Below are positions 57,335 to 64,000 of a stretch of DNA of 64,000 nucleotides, one piece after another. Position numbers and translations under genes: made by a program. Numbering within the stretch: position 1 is the stretch's first letter; every line of letters begins with the position of its first letter. Source of the stretch: Fusarium oxysporum f. sp. lycopersici 4287 (lineage: Eukaryota > Ascomycota > Sordariomycetes > Hypocreales > Nectriaceae); contig NC_030986.1 in assembly GCF_000149955.1 (NCBI RefSeq), forward strand, positions 176,848 to 240,847, read 5' to 3'. The notes under the pieces were generated by a model, which saw nothing but the letters and a program-made list of their open reading frames with translations, did not search any database and was not told where the DNA came from.

Positions 57335-59340
57335 ATGTCAGCGGTCAAACCTCCCCGAGAGTTCAAGTTCGTCGGCGCATTCAGTCGCAAGAGAAGACGT
57401 CGCGATGGGACAGCGCCTGGATCAATCGACTTCGTCGGACCGACAACACGATCAAAGCAAGCAGCGACGTCAACGCCGAAACCGCAGAGTGAAGCTGTTG
57501 TTGCTGAGCCTGCGACACCGCCAAAGTCAGCGGATGGTAATAGCGAAGGTCAGGATAAGAGTGCAGAGAACACAACTCCCCCTGCGGTAGAAGCGACAGA
57601 GACAGAGGCGCAAGCTCCTCTTGCGGCGACGCCAGTGATTCCGCACGAGAATGCCAATCCGTTTGATCACGACATGATGATGGGAGAGGGGATGAACAGC
57701 GGGAGTGACATAGACTGGACATATTCAAGTCTTATGAACCCCTTTATCGATACAGGTCCCTCGTTCATGGCGCCTTTTGACCAAGTCAATGGCCAGCTGC
57801 CGATTTATTTTGGCCCCGACATGCCTCTCATTCAGCTGGGCGACTCATCATCTACTGACAACTCGCCTGAGAACCATTTCATCGGGCCTCAATTACCAAA
57901 CGATACTGATGGTACAGCGAGCGAATTCGCTGCAAATGCGCAATCACAAGTAATTGAAGAGCCTGTTTTGCCGTTGCTCAACTCTCACGCCGCGCCGAGC
58001 AACATCAGCGACACCATTGCGCAGCTACTGACTCGATGTATGTATCAACACTACAACCTCTTTTTATATCGTAATCTGACCGGATTAGATGACCAAGAGT
58101 TCTGCGTCATGCCTCTGACCCACGACTTTGCCGCCAATCCATTCCGATTCGACGCCGAAACAGGTCGCGGCTCCCAACTTCTCCTCCATTGCATCCTCGC
58201 TCTCTCTTACAAACACATCAATCGCGATACAGGCTCTTGCGCTGGAGAGGCCAAGATGCATAAGAAGAAAGCTCTTCAGATGCTCAAAGACATGGAGGGC
58301 GTGTCGCAGGCGTCACCGATTGAAGCGACATTTTTGGACGCGGTGTTGATACTCATGACACTTGATGTGAGTCATTCTGAAAAGACCTTTAGTCAGAACT
58401 GATATCTACAGTGCGCGACATCTGCTCATGGACCGTGGACGTGGTATCTCAAGCGAGCGCATAAAATGATCCAGGCTGCCGAGTTCTGTAACATGAAGAA
58501 GACACCACGAATGCAAGCACGCATAGAGATGCTAGTCTGGTAAATATCACTAAACACGAACTACGTATACCGAATACTAACTGTCGCAGGTGGGACGTCA
58601 CTCTAGCTCTCACAAGCCGTCAAGGATGTGTCCTCTCCGAATCCACGATAATCAGCCTCTTCAACCACGACAAAACAAGCGACGAGACCTTCTACAGTGT
58701 ATCAGGCTGTCCCGAAGCCTTATTCCGCCACATGATTCGCCTCGGATCTTACGCACGAGAATTCGAACTGATAAGCAACATGACCTGCGCAAAGTTCGAC
58801 ATGGAACACGTTCTTGGCGTAGAGAAAGAGATACGAGAGTGGACAGATCCTGAATACGGCGACCTCCCAGATCAACTCGTCTCAGACACTACAGGCTGCG
58901 ATATAGGCGATGTAGCACACTACAAAGAAGATCTACACCACTGCGCCGAAGCTTGGAGATACGGTTTGTTGATCTACATTGGCCGTGTGTTCAAATGGCA
59001 GCGCGATCAACCCGCCCCCTCAATACTAGGCTTCCTCGCGCGCAAGACGCTCAACCACGTTACGTCTTGTAGGTATAGTTCCATGCTGCAGAAACAACTG
59101 CTTCTTCCTGTTTTCTTAGCTGGGTGCGAGACGTCGGATGAGCACTTGCGACAGGCGGCGAGGACGTATTGTAGCTGGTGGAATGAACGGACGAGGTATG
59201 ATATGTTTTTGACGGCGAATACGCTACTGGAGGAGGTTTGGGCTGACGAGGCGGTGGATTCGTGGTGGGGATCGGTTATTGATCAGAAGAGTCGGTCGAA
59301 TGTTAACTCTGGGGAGGGGAGGCAGTATTTATTTGGATGA
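57335..59340 (+). CDS. Fungal-specific transcription-factor-domain protein (ACR-2-like) without a visible zinc cluster
   Basis: Three exons, 57335-58366, 58412-58539 and 58590-59340, give 636 residues. The first 200 residues are low-complexity (Pro/Ala/Thr/Glu) after a basic patch FSRKRRRRDG. From about residue 240 the fungal transcription-factor regulatory domain (Fungal_trans_2 type) is recognisable: SNISDTIAQLLTRCMYQHYN, GSQLLLHCILALSYKHINRD, then W-x-W-Y-L-KRAHKMIQAA and LVWWDVTLALTSRQG. These resemble the acriflavine-sensitivity-control (ACR-2) group. No C6 cysteine pattern is present in the first exon and I found none upstream, so DNA binding is uncertain. Located between the SDR and transaminase genes, it is a candidate local regulator. 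Confidence 0.75.
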
Positions 59341-60367
59341 GCCTTTGGTTTGCGCGCGTTCTGGCGTTTGTAGTCTTTTTTATGGTGTCATTTTGTGTCT
59401 CTGTTGGCGTTGGGATGTATGGCTAGCTGTGTCAATACTTGGATATCAGACTGGGAAAACAGGCATTCGCAATTTGAACCATGGGAGAGATTTATGATAT
59501 ATATATATATATATATATAGTACTCGCTACTTTTACTACAATCGGCATTTTCTATCTTCCGAATGGAGTCATATCTACTAAGATTATTGGGTCAGGCTGT
59601 CCAGAGATTGTCTTGTCATGCACGTAATTCTTGCTTGAAAGAAATACAGTAAAACTTAAAGTCTATTAACAAGTCCGAAATAAAGAATTGATATGATATC
59701 CACTATCGCCGTGTTGGTCGTGTCGCAACATGTAGATGATCGGTCAATTGGGTATTTGTGCTACTCTGCCTAATGAGTAGAGACAAGAGATAGTGCAGGG
59801 AATCCTAATCGATCCAGCTAATCTTGTCAACAATCATATCTCTAGATTTATTATCAGATGACCATTTTCCAGATAAGTGCTTTTACTTTTCTTGGCGGTT
59901 AAGTCCTAGATCAGTGGTCTTCGCGTATCGTTATCCTTTCAGGCAACTGGACCTCACTGCCACAACTGCATCAGCATTCAGTAGTAACTCCGCCCAGCAC
60001 ACTCCGCAACGCGATCAAGTAATTACTCAGTACATATCAACCAATTCGGGGGTTGCACGACAGTAGGCCATTGGGCTGGTGGCAATCCGGTTGGTTGCGG
60101 GGTTGCGGTATTACCCAAAGAGGAATTACGCGATTGAGTAACTACTGTGTCGGGACTTGGCGAGTATCATTCTCCATGGAGACTCGGGGCATCATAAACG
60201 ACAGTTTTTGAGGGGATTCAACGGCATCTGTGAACATCTACAAAAGCAAAGGTTGAATCGTATCAGATTAATCGATCTCACCAACCAAACACATCATCTC
60301 AATCCTCAATCTCACCATCTACCAAAACAAAACACTACCATCACATCACACCAGACAACGCAGCAAA
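59341..60367. other. Intergenic region with an (AT)n microsatellite
   Basis: No gene is supported. A short AT dinucleotide repeat occupies about 59496-59519. The 100 bases before 60368 are CA-rich (CACCATCTACC...AAAACAAAACACTACC), a common look for 5' leaders of expressed fungal genes. Confidence 0.5.
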
Positions 60368-61334
60368 ATGGCAACCATGGATGAGGTATTCGCCGGCTAC
60401 GCCAAGCGACAAGCCACCCTTGAAGCCAGCACCAACATCCTCTCCCAAGGCATCGCCTGGGTCGAAGGCGAGCTCGTTCCCCTGCAATCAGCCCGCATCC
60501 CCCTCCTCGACCAGGGTTTCATGCACAGCGACCTGACCTACGACGTCCCCCTCCGTCTGGGACGGCCGCTTCTTCCGCCTCGACGACCACCTTGATCGTC
60601 TCGAGGCCAGCTGCAAGAAAGATGAGGCTTTCGCTTCCCCCATCCCCCGCGAGGAGATCAAGAAGATCCTCGTTGAGATGGTGGCCAAGAGTGAGATCAA
60701 GGATGCGTTTGTTGAATTGATCGTTACGCGTGGGCTCAAGGGCGTGAGGGGTGCGAAGCCGGAGGAGCTGCTGAATAATAACCTGTACATGTTTGTTCAG
60801 CCATATGTCTGGGTTATGGATCCTGAGGACCAGTATCATGGCGGTCGTGCCATTGTTGCACGAACCGTACGACGTGTTCCACCTGGCTCTATCGATCCCA
60901 CTATTAAGAATCTTCAGTGGGGTGATCTTGTCCGCGGCTTATTTGAGGCCAACGACCGTGGCGCCACTTATCCCTTCTTAACCGACGGCGATGCCAACCT
61001 CACCGAAGGTTCAGGCTTTAACGTCGTCATCATCAAGAATGGCGTGCTCTACACACCTGATCGTGGAGTCTTGCAGGGAATCACAAGGAAGAGTGTCATT
61101 GACGCTGCGCGATCTTGTGGATACGAGATTCGCATTGAGCATGTTCCGGTTGAGGCGGCGTATCAGGCTGATGAGATTTTGATGTGCACAACTGCTGGTG
61201 GTATTATGCCCATCACTACTCTGGACGATAAGCCTGTGAATGATGGCAAGGTTGGACCTATTACAAAGGCTATCTGGGATCGCTACTGGGCTATGCACTG
61301 GGAGGATGAGTTCAGCTTCAAGATTGATTACTAG
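60368..61334 (+). CDS. (R)-selective amine transaminase-like class IV PLP enzyme, with a one-base frameshift
   Basis: Intronless. With one base removed the product is 321 residues, matching fold-type IV (R)-amine:pyruvate transaminases of fungi. Typical segments are [64 protein letters not shown] followed by LQWGDLVRG (the lysine in IKN is the PLP-binding residue), [20 protein letters not shown] and [15 protein letters not shown]. The family moves amino groups from R-amines or amino acids to keto acids. The frame breaks at about 60547-60552, where five C stand in DVP/SVWDG and four would keep the frame. Residues KDEAFASP (about 60619-60645) also look like a locally shifted version of KMRLSLP. 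It is either a mutation or a homopolymer error. Confidence 0.85.
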
Positions 61335-62145
61335 GGCATTGTTACACATACTTGTAGATATTGGCATTAAATAAAACGCATATTACTCTTTATCAAACCC
61401 AACTCGGCTCCATAAGATTGCTGAGCAGTACTTTTATGAGAATGACTTCGTACTGGACAAGTTCGAGTAAGGTGCGCGATGCAAGCATCAACTGTCAGGT
61501 CTATCAACTCAAAATAATAACCTCATAAACACATTGAATGTCCTGTTTGCAAGCTCTCCTCACGTTACCGTAGATAGATCGTTTTTAATGGACTTGGAAG
61601 TGACCAGTCTGGGTCTCTCGATATGAGCCAACCTTGGACAAACTTGTAAGCGGCCAAGCAAGCCAATCCTGTCTCAATAGAAACATTGCCTTATCTCAAG
61701 ATCTCGGACGTCCCATCGCCATGCCTTCTCAATATTGCCGGGCAGTATCCGCAATTACCCCATACTCAAGCCTACCGAAAGCAGCACTAGGGAGCTCAGC
61801 AGATAAGGTTACCGGCCTAACTCGAGGTACCAGACTATTCAAGGCCCAAATTGGCGAATTCTTAGTTTGGTGTTAGCGCTTCACTTGGTTACTCTTGGTG
61901 ATAGTGATGAGGCGATGTGGCTTACTGCCGACTTGGGTGTCGTATTTCCTATTCGGGTAATAACCTCTACAAGAGTCTCGGCTTTGCAGACGGCCTACGC
62001 TTTTTGGAATATGGTTTAGTATCACAAAAGTCTTTTGTATAGCTTCAAAATGATATACTCGTCCCTCTGTAGTAGATATGTAACACATTGTGATTTCTTC
62101 AATCAGTCAGGAATCCGTCAAGTTATATAGATCACAAGGTTCAAC
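61335..62145. other. Intergenic, no gene seen
   Basis: 3' region of the transaminase and promoter of the D-amino-acid oxidase gene. An 80-codon frame at 61634-61876 is unrecognised. Confidence 0.4.
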
Positions 62146-63430
62146 ATGAGTGCACACGATAGCATCGTCATCTTGGGGTAAGTAGTTGACCTGGTCCCCT
62201 TCAGGCTTCTTTATATTTCAGTACTGACATTCATACAAGAGCTGGCATTATTGGCCTCGATGTAGCTCTTGTTCTGGCAGAGAGAGGCTATGGCAAGTCC
62301 ATTACAGTGATTGCTGAGCATCTTCCCGGAGATACAGCTCTGACCTATACTTCTCCATGGTAGGTCCTGCCACTTGCCAGTGCCGAGCTTACTTGTACTC
62401 ATCTCACCATAGGGCTGGTTGCAACTTCTCAGCTATCTCCGGTACAGATGCCAATGCCTTGAAATGGGACAAGGCAGGATATTTCCATCTCAGCAAGCTG
62501 GCATCTGAGCGACCAGAACAGTCGTATGTTAAGCGAACACCTTCCACTGAGTTATGGGACGACAATGTTCCTAGTGATAAGATCCAGGCTATGTCTGAGT
62601 ATCTGGAAGACGTGAGTTCAAGCCCAGCAAGAGAAATCTTCAGCTAATACATTACAGTTCCAAGAACTACCTGCCAATGAACTACCTGAAGGTGTCAAAT
62701 TTGCTGTATCGTTTACTACCCTCACTGTCAATGCGCCTAAGCATCTACTCTATCTCTATGAGAGACTGAAGAATGACTACGGTGTTCACTTTGTTCGTCA
62801 GAAGCTTCCAGATCTCCAGACCGCGTTCTTCGGCCAATCAACTCAGATCGTGTTCAACTGCACTGGCAACGCTGCGCGAAAGTTGCCAGGGGTTGAGGAT
62901 CCAAAGTGCTATCCCACCAGAGGACAGGTCCTCTTGACTCACGCGCCTGAGGTTCATACAAATATCATGAGACATGGTAAAGATTACGAGACATACGTGA
63001 TCCCTCGCCCCTTTTCTAAGGGACATGTTATTCTCGGGGGGTATATGCAAAAGGGCAACGGGTAAGCTATCCGTCTCTGTCCATGTCATGTGTTGTGCAC
63101 TGTGGGCTAACATGTCTTCTCAGTGATGGTGCTACTTACTCGTACGAGACAGAGTCCATCTTGGAGCGCACAAAGGAACTCAGTGATGAAGTCAGGAATG
63201 GAAGTCTAGATGTTCTCGCAGCTTTCTCGGGCCTTCGTCCGTCACGCGAAGGCGGTGCTCGAGTGGAGAGAGAGGATCTGACTGTTGCAGGACAAAAGCG
63301 CACAGTGGTTCACAACTATGGTGCTGGTGGCACTGGGTTCCAGGCTGGTTATGGAATGGCCCTAGATGCTGTTCGTGCTGCTGAGCCTGTTTTGTCAAAG
63401 ATCCAGTTCGAGCTCAAGTCGAAGCTATGA
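62146..63430 (+). CDS. D-amino-acid oxidase, peroxisomal
   Basis: Five exons, 62146-62177, 62240-62359, 62413-62611, 62658-63061 and 63124-63430, give 353 residues; introns of 62, 53, 46 and 62 bases. The FAD motif GAGIIGLDVALVLAERG is formed across the first intron. YTSPWAGCNF, FNCTGNAARKLPGVED, CYPTRGQVLLTHAP, GLRPSREGGARVE (substrate-binding Arg) and HNYGAGGTGFQAGYG are all family hallmarks. The C-terminus is SKL, a PTS1 signal. The enzyme oxidises D-amino acids to imino acids with hydrogen peroxide release; the imino acid then hydrolyses to a keto acid. The first exon codes only 10 residues, which fits other fungal genes of the family. It appears intact. Confidence 0.93.
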
Positions 63431-63720
63431 TGCATCTTCCGCCAGCAGATAGCATATGTCTGAGTGAGGTTTGATGGAGTCACCGAGGAAATATCACTAG
63501 ATGCATGTGGAAGAGCCTGTATGTAATAAACAAGGAAAGATGTACTATTTTATTGACAGTATTGCTTCTAAGCTATGTTCTTTTCATGTGCGAAATATGA
63601 TAATATCTAAATACAAAAACAGGTCATGTAGGTCGTAAAGTATTCATTCTAAGTAAAGGATGCAATCGTTGCTCTCATGGTTCCAGACACTTTGAGATGC
63701 ATGTAGGTACAGAGGAAATC
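63431..63720. other. Intergenic between convergent genes
   Basis: 3' region of the D-amino-acid oxidase gene; nothing else seen. Confidence 0.35.
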
Positions 63721-64000
63721 TTAAAAGTAAACAGGATAAGGAGGCTTCTCGTAACCAGCCTTAGAAGTGGTGGTGATCTCAGCCGCCTTGGGAGTCGAGA
63801 TAGGAGTCTCGTAGAGCTTGGTGGTAGATCGGGATGAAGGTGGTGACCGTCTGGTTGCCAGGAGCCAGGTGGGTAGGGGATGGTTAGGAGGATAACCCTT
63901 GGTGGGGAGAGGGGTAGACATGAAAAGTGGAAGGGTTCTCACTGCTGGGATCTGGGTGGGGGCTGTGATATACACTGGGGGAAGTGACGACCTCCAATGA
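63721..64000 (-). CDS. 3' end of a Pro/Thr-rich protein gene, cut by the window edge
   Basis: An open minus-strand frame ends at 63721 and runs past the window edge. It is rich in Pro, Thr and Ser (LPLFMSTPLPTKGYPPNHPL; ending EKPPYPVYF). It could be the tail of a secreted or cell-wall protein, but no family is recognisable and the frame might be chance. Confidence 0.35.
   Translation of the reverse strand, partial: HWRSSLPPVYITAPTQIPAVRTLPLFMSTPLPTKGYPPNHPLPTWLLATRRSPPSSRSTTKLYETPISTPKAAEITTTSKAGYEKPPYPVYF

Noticed and set aside
1..64000. CRISPR array, operon structure or ribosome-binding sites
   Set aside because: The window is eukaryotic; no regularly spaced repeats of that type are present.

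Overview
The window is nuclear DNA of a filamentous ascomycete. Genes are interrupted by many short introns (about 45-98 bases) with GT...AG ends and CTAAC/CTGAC-type branch points. The encoded families (Zn2Cys6 regulators, LaeA-like methyltransferase, PigL_N, DUF7580, acuF-like C2H2 proteins) are fungal, and AT-rich stop-riddled islands look like RIP. A Sordariomycete, probably Fusarium or a close relative, is my best guess; this is inference from gene style, not from a database match. I spliced each gene by hand and checked that exon lengths give an open frame.

Left part (0-30 kb). A DmpA/S58 aminopeptidase and a DHA2-type MFS pump are followed by what looks like an eroded secondary-metabolism locus: a CrtC/kievitone-hydratase-like enzyme (apparently intact), a CYP65-like P450 with a one-base frameshift, a Zn2Cys6 regulator with a one-base frameshift, and relics of another Zn2Cys6 protein, an enoyl-reductase/zinc-dehydrogenase and an M19 dipeptidase. 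A dead piggyBac-type transposase and AT-rich sequence lie among them. No backbone synthase (PKS/NRPS/terpene synthase) is visible. Intact genes resume at 19 kb: a multi-span membrane protein, a large Zn2Cys6 regulator, a disordered protein, an isochorismatase-family hydrolase, and convergently a pisatin-demethylase-like P450.

Middle part (30-47 kb). A minus-strand DUF7580-like/PNP_UDP gene with a frameshift stands divergently from a broken acuF-like C2H2 zinc-finger gene. These families are common in fungal allorecognition/NLR-type gene sets, so this looks like a small graveyard of such genes, bounded by a strongly AT-rich island. Then come a nine-exon LaeA-like methyltransferase, an acetyl-CoA synthetase, an alpha/beta hydrolase and a PigL_N coiled-coil protein.

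Right part (47-64 kb). A compact group of mostly intact metabolic genes: beta-lactamase-like serine hydrolase, RidA imine deaminase, hexapeptide acetyltransferase, APC amine/amino-acid permease, peroxisomal flavin amine oxidase (C-terminal SKL), SDR, an ACR-2-like regulator, an (R)-selective amine-transaminase-like enzyme (one-base frameshift) and a peroxisomal D-amino-acid oxidase (C-terminal SKL). Three of the pairs are divergent and share promoters of 0.5-0.6 kb. Together they suggest uptake and oxidation/transamination of amines or D-amino acids with imine clean-up, in part inside peroxisomes. This is an inference, but it is the most coherent candidate system in the window.
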